Shown piece by piece: positions 1-9,675 of a stretch of DNA of 64,000 bases (its first letter is position 1; every line of letters starts with the position of its first letter). The stretch covers positions 23,610,780-23,674,779 of the forward strand of contig CM059194.1 of assembly GCA_030323885.1 (NCBI GenBank). The letters run 5' to 3'. The position numbers and the translations under genes are program-made. The notes beneath the pieces were generated by a model. The model was given only the letters and a program-made list of their open reading frames with translations. It had not been told where the DNA came from and did not search any database. The DNA comes from Branchipolynoe longqiensis. Lineage: Eukaryota; Annelida; Polychaeta; Phyllodocida; Polynoidae.

Positions 1-339
1 ATTCCTGTGTTAATGGAGACTCACACGTATCTCTACCGTTATCAAATAAATGCTCTTGGACTGTTAACATTTATGGGGGGAGGTAGTCGATATTTATTGT
101 ATTTATCATCTGTTGTAATTTATTAGATTTGTTGCATGATGTAAGTTATTGTATTTATCATATTTATTGTATGTGGGGAGTTGTTGTAGTCCATGAATTC
201 TGATGAAAGGGAGATGTAAGATATATGGGTCAACCGGGTACACGAGGGAACCAGCTGCGACTGGTAGGTTGCCTAGGAAACTGTGGATAGAATAAACGTC
301 AGTCACTAACTGGAACTCGAAGTGTCGACTCGTACTTTA
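1..339. other. AT-rich sequence, nothing identified
   Basis: This is low-complexity AT-rich DNA with repeated short tracts of the TTTATTGTATTTATCAT type. I see no exon, no transposon end and no gene. Confidence 0.4.
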
Positions 340-690
340 CAATAACCAACTGAATCCTAATGACACTTTTATAACAGTAAAATTGACTGTATGTATAAAG
401 AAGAAGTTAAGGCTAATAACTAACTGAATTCTAACAATACTTTTAACAGCTAACTTAACTGTTAACAGACAAGCAGAAATTAAAGCCAATCAACAACTGA
501 ATTCCAACAATACTTTGAACAACTAAATTTCCTGTGAACAGACAAGCATCTAGAAGAAACTAAAGCCAATCAACAACTAAATCATAACAAGACTTTTAGC
601 AGTAAAATTGACTGAACAGAGAAGAAATTTTAGTTAATAACAAACTGAAGCCAATAAGTTCTAATCGATTAAATTGACTACTCAGCGGCT
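340..690. repeat. Diverged tandem repeat, unit about 60-75 bp
   Basis: About five degenerate copies follow each other. Each contains an AACTGAATTCTAACAATAC-like piece, then a CTTTTAACAG-like piece, then AAGCCAATCAAC. The copies differ by small indels, so the array looks old. No coding potential is seen. Confidence 0.6.
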
Positions 691-910
691 ATGGTGGGTT
701 CAGCTTGGTATTGGGTTATTAAACTAGGTCACGATGCTTGATCAACAAGGTGAACATGAAAGGTCGGTGGGGGCGGTGCGCGGAGGGGGGGGGGGGGGGG
801 ACACATTCCAGCAGTGGCTGCCGGCACACGATTGTGTTATTGTATACACCTCAAGCTGTTTCATTTACTTATTGGAGGCTTTAGGTCCTAGAAACATTAA
901 AGGTTATGTT
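691..910. other. Unassigned spacer with poly-G run
   Basis: It contains an uninterrupted G run at about 785-800. An open frame crosses it but is low complexity, so no gene is called. Confidence 0.4.
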
Positions 911-1122
911 CGGTTGGTTGTTGAAGTTTTACATCCTGGCAACATCTAAGGTCTTATCAGGACGGGTACCAACTTATGACAGTGTACACTCATGGTGACT
1001 TTATAGTGCTGCCACACTGGGAGACCAGGCCACCAGCACCATGACCTGATATCCCATTCAGTCACATTATCCTGACACCGAGTCAACCAGTCCTTGCCCT
1101 CTCATAATAATGCCAAGCGGGC
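911..1122 (-). mobile_element. SINE-A, 5'-truncated copy
   Basis: On the - strand this carries the SINE-A body and its AACC-type 3' tail, but not the tRNA-like head. Recognisable blocks are the ATATCAGGTCATGGTGCTGG-like block and TTAGATGTTGCCAGGA. It is joined to a fragment of the TTAA-flanked MITE family. Confidence 0.8.
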
Positions 1123-1235
1123 TTCAGCAGGGACAGGTTCCATTGAATTGACCAAATATACCTTCCACACAATAACACGTGTTTTAATAAGTCCATCAGT
1201 ATCTACGTTGAATATACAGATAGTATTGTCATGGG
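1121..1235 (+). mobile_element. Internal fragment of the TTAA-flanked MITE family
   Basis: The piece from CTTCAGCAGGGACAGGTTCC to the GTATCTACGTTGAATATAC region matches the middle of the intact copy at 3521-3842. Both terminal repeats are missing. Confidence 0.6.
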
Positions 1236-1258
1236 GGTGATGAAAATGGGAAATATTG

Positions 1259-1336
1259 TGCCTAGAGCAGGACTCGAATCCAAATATCTTTGCATTCCGG
1301 GCCAGTGTACTAACCATTACACCACCTAGGCTCCCT
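1259..1336 (-). repeat. Degenerate tRNA-like sequence (third SINE head type or tRNA pseudogene)
   Basis: On the - strand a 7-bp acceptor-like stem GCCTAGG/TCTAGGC can be drawn with one G-U pair. There is a D-arm stem GTGT/ACAC around AATGGTTAGT, and a box B-like GGATTCGAGTCC. The anticodon stem does not pair, so a working tRNA is unlikely. A relic of a SINE head distinct from SINE-A and SINE-B is the best reading. Confidence 0.5.
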
Positions 1337-1491
1337 GATATCACCACACTACCCACGCCTACCTGTATCTGTGGCTCCTTGCCTGGGAGGTCAGTGCAGA
1401 CTATTACACTATCAAATATAGGTAATTATATTATTTCATTTCTGTAAATTATGCTTCATCGTACTCGGCAGCTTTAAGACTGGCAAGTACC

Positions 1492-1899
1492 TAGATAAAG
1501 GATTCACCCGGTACTCGCAGTACACGGGTGAATACCAACCCTATATAAAAACGGTCAAAAAAGCGGGTTAATGAATTGAGAGCCTAATTTCACAATCTAA
1601 GAAGCAACAATTATTCTTTACATATGTCTTATTGATAGCCCGATACCTTTGAGTTGAAAAATATAATATAATATCTAGTTTAATAAGATTTAAAAGTGAA
1701 ATCGATGGGGTTCTGTGGCCACCATCTTGTCCTTTTGCATTCTCTCCCATTTCACCAAGTCTGTGTCAATATAAGTAACCATTTGACACTGGAGGCAGGC
1801 ATTCTACTTCCTGTTCCATACTAAAGCTATTTTCGTGCGTATTTACAGTATGTTGTCATTCACCCATGTACTACAAGTACCGGGTGAATCTTTTATCTA
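1492..1899. mobile_element. MITE with long TIRs and 9-bp target-site duplication
   Basis: The ends are inverted repeats of about 45 bp beginning TAGATAAAGGATTCACCCGG. They are flanked on both sides by the same 9 bp, GCAAGTACC (1483-1491 and 1900-1908). Long TIRs plus a 9-bp duplication suggest a Mutator-like or similar superfamily. No transposase is present. Partial relatives lie at 31503-31850 and 40461-40640. Confidence 0.85.
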
Positions 1900-2069
1900 G
1901 CAAGTACCTTGTTGGAATGTGATGCACTTAATTAACACAAATGAAATTGTTGTCAGTACTTCTTAAATTCCAGGGATTTGCAGTGAAATTATAACAATTA
2001 CAGAGCTATGGAAGGTTAAATTACAGGAAATGAGGTTTCTGTATTGAGGTGCACTGACCTCTCCAGATT

Positions 2070-2186
2070 GGTTGGTATAGAGTTTTACATCCTGGCAACA
2101 TCTAAGGTCATATCAGGACGGGTACTGACTTGTGACAGTGCACATTCATAGCTACTTTATAGCACTGTCCCACTAGGAAATCAGCT
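2070..2186 (-). mobile_element. SINE-A fragment
   Basis: Only the 3' half of the SINE-A body is present. A degenerate tRNA-like stretch follows at about 2205-2265, with a TAGCGATTAGAGTG-like box A and a GGGTTCAAAACCC box B. It may be a head of different origin. Confidence 0.65.
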
Positions 2187-2294
2187 AGCTATCCAGCCAG
2201 CTAGCCTAGCGATTAGAGTGATAGTCCCAGAAAGGCAGAAGTGTGGGTTCAAAACCCACTCTTTGAACAATGTCCCCTTCATTTGCAAACACTA

Positions 2295-2525
2295 AAGCCC
2301 CAGTCAGACCTGACCGGATTGAGGAAACGGACAGAAACCGGACTCTGTCCGGTGAAATACGGCAATGTACGGTTTATATACGGTACGCATCCGGCGTGTC
2401 CGTTCTATCTCCGGTGGTGTCCGGTACACGTTTTGAACATGCACAAAACTTGTACACCAACGGACTAGACAATTCTTTGTCCGGTGGTGTCCGGTACTCA
2501 GTCCGGTAAGGTCTGACTGGGCCTT
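2295..2525. mobile_element. Cap-and-word MITE, CCGGT type
   Basis: The left end AAGCCCCAGTCAGACC and the inverted right end AAGGCCCAGTCAGACC match, with TA on each outside edge. The interior repeats CCGGT, CGGTAC and TCCGG words in both orientations. It belongs to the same cap group as 51207-51885 and 51931-52558. There is no ORF. Confidence 0.8.
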
Positions 2526-2736
2526 TAGCCTGTGATGGCTTTGGAGTCAGTGTTTGTGTTATTAGGGATGATGATGTTGGCAACTCTTAAACGACCACCC
2601 TGAACAACCACCACCCATCATACACAGCCAGAATTCCAATGCAGCAACATATTCTAATTACAAATTACCCCTCACCAACAACCGCCCGCATAACACGACC
2701 AACGAGCACCTGTTTCCCCCTTTATGTGACCATTGT

Positions 2737-3030
2737 CTTATGATTATATGATATTTAAATGGACATTTTAAAACCAGTGTGATTATGTTATGTTTTAATT
2801 ACTCAATGTGTTATTTTAAAACCAACAAGTATGATTATGTGATATTTAAATGGACATTTTAAAACCAGTGTGATCATATGATATTTAAATGTGTCGCTCC
2901 CTCTCAGTATCACCCTTACCATAACCATATCACCAGCGACCACCTCTCTTATGCGACCACATTCTGCATTAGGGGGGTGATCCTTTAAGAAGGGGACCAC
3001 TGTACACCGCACAAAGGGTACTGGGACATT
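2737..3030. repeat. Dispersed repeat shared with 13220-13440
   Basis: It has local repeats of GATATTTAAATGGACATTTT, then a segment containing CTTATGCGACCACATTCTG and a GGTCCTTT-like end. The same order occurs at 13220-13440. No coding sequence or clean terminal repeat was found. Confidence 0.6.
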
Positions 3031-3230
3031 TAAATGGAACATATCTTGTATTATATAGTTCATTGTTCGCACGGAGGGGGAAATAAACACTGTGACAATA
3101 GAAGGACTATTCATACTGCAGGGATGAAAGTGGTCTCTGGGAAGAAAAGCGGAAATGCGGATATTCTCCCATAGGTTTAGCATTGTCAGGGAATCACTGA
3201 AAATTCCCGGAAGTCGGGTTTCATACATAT

Positions 3231-3445
3231 TGGTATACGCTGATGGTGCTGCGGTGGCTGCACCACATATTAGTATACGCTGATGGTGCTGCAGTGTAAA
3301 ACAACATATTAGTATACGCTGATGGTGCTGTGGTGGCTGCACTGCATATTACTAGTATACGCTGATGGTGCTGCAGCATAAAACAACATATTAGTATGCC
3401 CTTATAGTGCTGCAGCATTTGAAGAACGTATTAGTATACACTTAT
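3231..3445. repeat. Minisatellite, unit about 43-48 bp, five copies
   Basis: Units share TTAGTATACGCTGATGGTGC followed by a variable GCGGTGGCTGCAC or AGCATAAAACAAC part. The last two units are diverged. Frames crossing it are artefacts of the periodicity. Confidence 0.75.
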
Positions 3446-3520
3446 AGCTACAGGGAAAATCCCGGAAATCCGCGAAATCGCGGAGATCTGTCATCCTTGA
3501 TACTGCGTTAGTCATATTAA

Positions 3521-3842
3521 AGTTGTATAGTCCGATGGTTTTGAGTTTCTGTCATTTTCTTAGGTAAATATATTACGTTGATCGTTATAATCTACCGTAC
3601 CTTAGTTTGAAGTAACTTTTATTTTAAATGGCTAACTTTGGAGATATTTGAAGTGCAAACCTTCAAAATGAATACAATAGGTTTCAGCAGAAACAGGTTT
3701 TTATTAAATTGCCTCAGTATATCCATCTATATGGCAATAAATGTTTAATAAATACCTCAATATCTAAGTTAAATATGTAAAATCAAATCTAGATAACTGG
3801 TTTGGTTTTGAATATGTTATGTTTTCATTGGACTATGCAGCT
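3521..3842 (+). mobile_element. TTAA-flanked MITE, intact copy
   Basis: TTAA borders both sides (3517-3520 and 3843-3846). The left end AGTTGTATAGTCCGATG and the inverted right end AGCTGCATAGTCCAATG form the terminal repeats. There is no ORF. TTAA targets are used by piggyBac and Kolobok elements, so a derivative of one of these is inferred. Confidence 0.85.
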
Positions 3843-4294
3843 TTAATGAAACATTCTAAACAAAATCATATGTCAGTAATATTAATGAAGGACTCTTTCA
3901 AAAATCCCTATTATATTAGTCATATTGATTATACATATATTCTAATAATGTTCATATTATGCTAGCCATATTAACGACACATCCGCCTAAAAACCTTGAA
4001 ATAGATGACAACGCTTCTTTTTGTTGTTGTTAAGCCATCAGTCAAAATGACTCGTTTCAAGGGTTGTGCTGCGTCCCTTCCAATAACCTTCTAGCGTATG
4101 AGTTTCTAATTTATGCTACAAAAATAACAAACATTGACAAGCCGGTAGTTAGTGGGATCTAATAATAGTCGGAGACAGACTGTAGAAACATGTAGACAGT
4201 TTATTATGAGTGACACACAAAGATTTGCCACGATGGCTACACGAGGGGTATCACAAAATAGAACGCAGCAGTCATACATACAATTACTGAATTA
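3843..4294. other. AT-rich spacer, nothing identified
   Basis: No exon, terminal repeat or SINE could be recognised here. Confidence 0.35.
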
Positions 4295-4551
4295 GGTTGG
4301 TTAGTTGTTAAGAGTTTTACGTCCTGGCAACATCTAAGGTCATATCAGGATGGGTACCAACTTGTGACAGTGCACATTCATGGCAACCTTATAGCGCTTC
4401 CCCACTGGGTGACCAAGCCGCCGGCCCCATGACCTGATATTCCACTCAGTCACATTATCCTAACACCGAGCCAACCTATCCTTAATAATGCCGAGTGCCT
4501 GGCTAGGAGGCGACACATATCAATTATGTAAGTCATTGGTTTTATTCGACT
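4295..4551 (-). mobile_element. SINE-A copy lacking its head
   Basis: It shows the full SINE-A body on the - strand and breaks off in the region that normally precedes the tRNA-like head (TTGGTTTTATTCGAC). Confidence 0.8.
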
Positions 4552-5010
4552 GGCGTCCAATAACCGATGATAAAAATCAATGTGCTCTAGAGGCGCCCGT
4601 AAACCAACAAGCTTTACTTTGACTCGACCCGGGGTGCACCTCAGAGAAATTCCGGACGTTGCGCTAGTCTGAATGCCATATGCCTCGAAAATGGTGACCT
4701 CCATAGGGTGCAGCCATTTGCAATGGAAAGAACAGCTGTGATTGGCTGAAACCATTGAAACGGGTGGCCATTTTGGATGCAATTTTCCTCCCACCTAAAA
4801 TGTGTGCCGTCTCGGAGGTGAACTATGAACGCAAATAAGCCAAAAGGACGTTGCGAAGCCGTCTCAGAGTCGACTGGGAGGCGTACCCTAAACGCGGCCC
4901 TGGTCGCTATAAAACATAAATATCGGACAGAATCCATTTAATGGATTCTGGCTCGTGTCCAAATGTTCCATCACCAGTTCCCTATTGTTATACCCTTGAT
5001 CGATAGTGAC
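4552..5010. other. Moderately GC-rich flank of the YR retrotransposon
   Basis: This is non-repetitive by eye. It holds a palindrome at about 4929-4951 (CAGAATCCATTTAATGGATT and its mirror) and a TATAAAACATAAATA stretch at 4910-4924. No supported ORF or splice pattern was found. It abuts the left end of the retrotransposon at 5011. Confidence 0.35.
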
Positions 5011-5375
5011 ATTGTCCATATTGCTGTGGCAATATGGGTAATTCGGGGGAGGCGGGCGGCCACCCTCCCCCGGCCCTACCTCCTCCCCCCTCCCTTCGCC
5101 CCCACAACCCACTCCACAACCTACACTCACACCAACTCCTCCCCTCACACACCCCCTCCCCCTCCTAGACGCCGCCACCTCCTCCTCCCTCACCCCACTT
5201 CCTCCAGGTGCCGCCACCATAGCCCCCCCCCCCCCCCACTGCCTCCGCTGGTTCCGCCGCTGGTTCCCCCGCTGCTCCTGCCGCTGGTACCCCCCCCCCC
5301 CCCCACCTTCCTTCCGCCTCCCCATCAACTCGGCCACTTCTCCGCCTCCCACCACACCGACAAGACCTCCTCTCA
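5011..5375 (+). repeat. YR element repeat A1
   Basis: This is identical in layout to A2 at 10932-11296. It begins ATTGTCCATATTGC and ends CCTCCTCTCA. It contains C-rich tracts at about 5224-5240 and 5290-5305 and would include the 5' untranslated region. Confidence 0.92.
5016..5037 (+). promoter_or_regulatory. Palindromic putative recombinase-binding core (A1 copy)
   Basis: The arms CCATATTGC and GCAATATGG are perfect inverted repeats of 9 bp around TGTG, starting 5 bp inside the element edge. Paired arms around a short centre are typical of tyrosine-recombinase sites. The same site occurs in A2 at 10937-10958. Function is inferred. Confidence 0.6.
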
Positions 5376-5467
5376 ACTGCTCCCACACGCGTTAACCGAC
5401 ACGCCTCAGGGCTGCCCACCGAGACTCAACACGACCGTTCACCACGACTGTTCACCACGACACCAAC

Positions 5468-6739
5468 ATGCCGGCACGGAAATCATCAAGACGTTCCACC
5501 ACCAATACTATCAACACACATGCGGCAACGACGACAACAACCGAACCCACACCACGTGCACGGGGGCGCCCACGCTCTGTTGTAACCATCCCCAACATTG
5601 CCCCTCAGCCCGACAGCGACGACGAACTGTCCGCGGCGGCGCAGATGTCGCTCCTCAGGCGAACGGTAACCGACTCGCTACAGCAGCAGGCCGAACTAGC
5701 CAAAACTGTGACGAACAGGCTGCTTGCACTGGAGACGGCAAGCAGCAAGCGCACGAGGAGCAGGTCACCGGACGATAAGCCCACAACGAAACGGAGACGA
5801 CACGCCACCCACGACACGCCAGAGGCCAGCCCCTCCTCGTCACCACGTGGCCGCTCACCACGACGCTCCCCTCGACGCCGATCACCGACTGCAAGTTCAT
5901 CGAGACCAGCCCCACGAACCAGACGACACGCGAGGAATGGAGACGACGAACACGACCGGAGGAACCACCGACGTGCCCCAACGACACCAACCTCTTCATC
6001 CACCGACGACGACGAACAGCGAGACATGGTAGACGCCATAATAAGGGCAAACGACCACGATGGACGAACAACCAGCCGAGGTAAGGCTCACCTCCTTCCC
6101 CATACGTACGTAATAAGGGAAGAAAGGAAAGGAAAGGTCGGGCCAGGCGAGAGCACGTGGCACGAGTACCTAGCGGCACTCGCACGTATGAGGAAAGACC
6201 CCAAGGTGCCCCAGTCCTGGACTAGACCAATACTAGACCACCAGGACGACATCTTCGAGATGGCAGCAGATTGGAGATGGGACACGTGCCTCGCCTGGTC
6301 GGAAAAAGTGTTCGCCATGGTGGACGACGGACGACTACCGAAAGGTTGGAAAGACCAACAGGCAATTAAAGACCTACAACGCGCAGCATGCCTTGCTGGC
6401 ATCCAGAAAGAGGAAAAGAACCGAAACACACGTGCGGTACAGAACAGGAGCGACGAACAACAGACAGCACCCATCAACACCCCATACAAAAGGCCCGAGT
6501 TTAACCACGAAACTGACGGCAGACCTTGCCACAGGTGGAACTGGGGAACAGACTGCGGCCACTCCACCTCACACGGCACTGGCAGCGAACGACGCGCGCA
6601 CGTGTGCGGATGGTGCGCCAACAAGTACAGGAAGGCAAACCCACACAAAGAACAAGATTGTAACAACAAAAGGCGGCAGACAGACCGCAAGGCGGCGGCG
6701 GCACCCGAGACCGACGAACAGAGGGCGGATTTTCAGTGA
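5468..6739 (+). CDS. YR retrotransposon ORF1, Gag-like protein (423 aa)
   Basis: ORF1 likely encodes the nucleic-acid-binding Gag-like protein that packages the element RNA. Residues 1-200 are basic and rich in Ser, Arg, Thr and Pro and probably disordered. Residues about 205-340 look like a folded, Trp-containing segment. From residue 354 there is a Cys/His cluster (CHRWNWGTDC, then HVCGWC and HKEQDC) resembling the zinc finger near the C-terminus of DIRS/Ngaro ORF1 proteins. The start ATG at 5468 lies 93 bp after repeat A1. The TGA at 6737-6739 overlaps the open frame of ORF2 by a few bases, in the -1 register. Base composition is strongly GC-rich. Assignment rests on position and the Cys/His cluster. 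Confidence 0.85.
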   Translation: MPARKSSRRSTTNTINTHAATTTTTEPTPRARGRPRSVVTIPNIAPQPDSDDELSAAAQMSLLRRTVTDSLQQQAELAKTVTNRLLALETASSKRTRSRSPDDKPTTKRRRHATHDTPEASPSSSPRGRSPRRSPRRRSPTASSSRPAPRTRRHARNGDDEHDRRNHRRAPTTPTSSSTDDDEQRDMVDAIIRANDHDGRTTSRGKAHLLPHTYVIREERKGKVGPGESTWHEYLAALARMRKDPKVPQSWTRPILDHQDDIFEMAADWRWDTCLAWSEKVFAMVDDGRLPKGWKDQQAIKDLQRAACLAGIQKEEKNRNTRAVQNRSDEQQTAPINTPYKRPEFNHETDGRPCHRWNWGTDCGHSTSHGTGSERRAHVCGWCANKYRKANPHKEQDCNNKRRQTDRKAAAAPETDEQRADFQ

Positions 6740-9675
6740 TAGGCCCCGGCCAGGCCGAACAAACTGCCACAACCCACACACCCTCCCCCCACACCCCCCC
6801 ACAACCTGCCATGAGACTAGTCTCCGCCACACGCACACTACAAAATACAATCAAACACTGGAGCCCCGACAGACACACATACGAACCAGAACCAAATACC
6901 CCCAACCCACATAACCCCACCCCAACCACCCCAACCACCTCCGCCTACACACCTGACACCAACCACCAAACACCCCGCCTCCCTCACAGCCCACAAAACG
7001 CACGCCAACCAACCCTAAAACTACTATGGGCACGACGAACCCGGCAAAACCCAGGCGAACAATCAAACTCGGACATATCACAACACGTGGACACAGACGC
7101 GTCACCAGACGGGCCCCACGCCACACCCGAGAGCAGCTCCCTAACACATTTAAACTCAACCGCCACACAAGACCACGTGGTGAGCGGCCCCGCACACACC
7201 ACAGACACACACCCCTCCCCCACCCACACCGGCGGCACCCCGCCATTCGCCGTTACCACCCACCCCCGCCGCGCCGGCGCCGACACATCAGTCGCCAGAC
7301 GCACCGCCGGCGGCACTAATAGCCCCCGTAACGACCATTACGGGGCTCGCCTACCCGACACCACCGACTCGCCCCACGCCGGAACAAGCACCACAGCCGG
7401 AAACTCAAACACGACCCCACCCACAACTCCACCCGTGGCACGAACACCCCGGGTAGGAGCCGATAGCATGGAAGCTATACAGCACTGCCTACAACCAGCT
7501 TACAGCCCCACCCCGCCTGCCACTCCCACCAGCAGCAACCGACCCACGGCAGACGCTGCCCACACTACACCCAGCCCAACCCGAACACCTCGGGTAGGAG
7601 GAGCTGGGAGCCACGCCCCGGCCGACACACTACACGACACACCGACACACAACGGCACGCCCACCACCAATAACAACGACCGCCACCACCGATACGCACT
7701 GACCACAGCCGCCACCGCTGACGTCGTCACACGACATTGCGCCACCGGACTCACGGTCGCATGCATACAGCCCATCGCCTCGGCACGACCCGACCAACAC
7801 AGCGGCCACCACCCAACACACCACGACGAACCACCTGACGCACTACTAACATACCACCAACGTGCCCACGCGTCAGAGGACATTGACGACGTAACGGACG
7901 ACTGCGGCGACCGGGACATCACCTCTTACAACCCTCCCCACACCCCCCTCTCATACAGGACCATACTCGACAAGATATGGCCAGTAGCGGCAGACGCGGA
8001 ATGGGTCAACCAGGTATACCAGTACATATATACCCAGGTAAGGGAAACGGCACTTCCCAATCATGTCGTCGCACGCATCCCAGTCCCATCGGGACTCAGG
8101 ATCGACCGGTGGAGGGCACTACTCCCCGACTATCATGACACCGAGCTACTCGACTTCCTTGAGTACGGCTGGCCTGTCGACTATACAGCCGACACGGCAC
8201 CCGTACCTTCAAGAGCAAACCATCGCGAAGATCCTCAAAACCTCGAATGGATTGAGAAATACATACGAGATGAAACGTCTCGGGGCGCCCTCCTCGGCCC
8301 CTTCAGCCACCCACCATTCCACCCATGGGCACAGACCAGCCCGATGATGACCCGCGCAAAAAAGAACACCACTGAGCGCCGGGTCATCGTCGACCTCAGC
8401 TTCCCCAGAGGAGCTAGCGTTAACTCCGGGATACGGAAAGCCCACTACCAAGGACGACCAGTCACCTACACCCTGCCAAACATAACGAACCTCACCGACG
8501 AGGTCACCCGCATCGGACAAGGGGCGTGGATATGGACAATCGACCTCGCACGCGCATACCGCCAACTACGCACCTGCCCCCTGTCCGTCCCCCTCCTCGG
8601 GGTCACACTAGACGACAAATTCTATTTTGACATCGCCCCTCCCTTTGGGTGCCGCACGTCGTCCATGGCATGCGCGAGGACCACCAATGCCGTCACGTAC
8701 CTGCTACGAAAAAAGGGACACTTCGTACTGTGTTATCTGGACGACTTTGTCGGAGCGGCACCCACAGAGTACCAGGCGGTCGAGGCATACGTCGACGCAG
8801 TCCAGCTTGCCGCTGACCTCGGCCTCGAACTCGCGACCCACAAGTGTATCCCGCCCTCACAAAAGGTCGAATGGCTCGGCTTCGAGGTGGACACTACAGA
8901 CATGGTCGTCCGCATACCGGCACTGAAACTGCACGAGGTGGTCACCGAGTGCGCCGCCTGGACGACAGGATCGAAGGCCTCGAGAAAGGACCTCCAGCGG
9001 CTGGTCGGACGACTCCAGCACATCGCGAAGTGCGTGCGCCCGGCCAGGAGATATATGAATCGGATACTCGCGGCACTCAGAGCCGCCCCCTACAGCGGGA
9101 AACACACAATAACCCATGAGATGACCCTCGACATCGAGTGGTTCAAAGAATACGCACACATATCGAACGGCGTCGTCCTGCTCCGCCCACCACCCAGGCT
9201 CGAATGGGTGATCGAGTGCGACTCATCACTCCTCGCCGGGGGAGCGCACTCCCCAGGGGGGTACATCACGGAAGAGTATCAACCAGAATACATAGCAGAC
9301 GGACACAACATCGCACAGCTGGAGGCGATAAACCTCATTGTCGCCCTCCACGCCCTGACCCCGCCCAACCCCCAGGATTATGCAGTCGTCATCAACACCG
9401 ACAACCAGGCATCCCAGGTCGTCCTCGAATCCGGAGCGGGCAGGGATCCCACCCTCTGCGCCTGCGCCCGAGCGATATGGAGATTTGCGGCACTCAACTC
9501 GTGCGAGATCCGAGTCGTCCACAAGCCCGGCACCGAGATCGCCTTTGCCGACGCCCTCAGCAGGGCGCCTTTCGATCGGGCCGCCAGGCGGAAGGCGGAT
9601 CGATTCGTGGACGACATGGATCTCGTCCGCGTCCGGGTCGTCCACGCTACATCCATACTCGACCCGGACGAATAG
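6736..9675 (+). CDS. YR retrotransposon ORF2, reverse transcriptase-RNase H (frame open for 979 codons)
   Basis: This is the polymerase of the element, making cDNA from its RNA. Residues 1 to about 400 are a Thr/Pro/His-rich extension with RTPRVG repeated twice and no recognisable domain. RT follows: RRVIVDLSFPRG near 555, WTIDLARAYRQLR (motif A) near 600, and YLDD at residues 667-670 (8734-8745). RNase H acidic residues are D829 (IECDSS), E863 (AQLEAINL), D889 (INTDNQAS) and D939 (FADALSR), all present. The frame opens at a GTG at 6736; the first ATG is at 6811, 72 bp past the ORF1 stop. Expression by reinitiation or frameshifting is therefore likely. It ends in TAG, after which the same frame continues open into the recombinase. 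Confidence 0.92.
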   Translation: MIGPGQAEQTATTHTPSPHTPPQPAMRLVSATRTLQNTIKHWSPDRHTYEPEPNTPNPHNPTPTTPTTSAYTPDTNHQTPRLPHSPQNARQPTLKLLWARRTRQNPGEQSNSDISQHVDTDASPDGPHATPESSSLTHLNSTATQDHVVSGPAHTTDTHPSPTHTGGTPPFAVTTHPRRAGADTSVARRTAGGTNSPRNDHYGARLPDTTDSPHAGTSTTAGNSNTTPPTTPPVARTPRVGADSMEAIQHCLQPAYSPTPPATPTSSNRPTADAAHTTPSPTRTPRVGGAGSHAPADTLHDTPTHNGTPTTNNNDRHHRYALTTAATADVVTRHCATGLTVACIQPIASARPDQHSGHHPTHHDEPPDALLTYHQRAHASEDIDDVTDDCGDRDITSYNPPHTPLSYRTILDKIWPVAADAEWVNQVYQYIYTQVRETALPNHVVARIPVPSGLRIDRWRALLPDYHDTELLDFLEYGWPVDYTADTAPVPSRANHREDPQNLEWIEKYIRDETSRGALLGPFSHPPFHPWAQTSPMMTRAKKNTTERRVIVDLSFPRGASVNSGIRKAHYQGRPVTYTLPNITNLTDEVTRIGQGAWIWTIDLARAYRQLRTCPLSVPLLGVTLDDKFYFDIAPPFGCRTSSMACARTTNAVTYLLRKKGHFVLCYLDDFVGAAPTEYQAVEAYVDAVQLAADLGLELATHKCIPPSQKVEWLGFEVDTTDMVVRIPALKLHEVVTECAAWTTGSKASRKDLQRLVGRLQHIAKCVRPARRYMNRILAALRAAPYSGKHTITHEMTLDIEWFKEYAHISNGVVLLRPPPRLEWVIECDSSLLAGGAHSPGGYITEEYQPEYIADGHNIAQLEAINLIVALHALTPPNPQDYAVVINTDNQASQVVLESGAGRDPTLCACARAIWRFAALNSCEIRVVHKPGTEIAFADALSRAPFDRAARRKADRFVDDMDLVRVRVVHATSILDPDE

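Noticed and set aside
3231..3445. CRISPR array
   Set aside because: Repeats are contiguous minisatellite units without unique spacers, in animal DNA.
4888..5419. Gly/Arg-rich frames and a Pro/His-rich frame around repeat A1 (and the same around A2)
   Set aside because: They fall in the non-coding terminal repeats, recur identically at 10908-11342, and reflect GC-rich composition.
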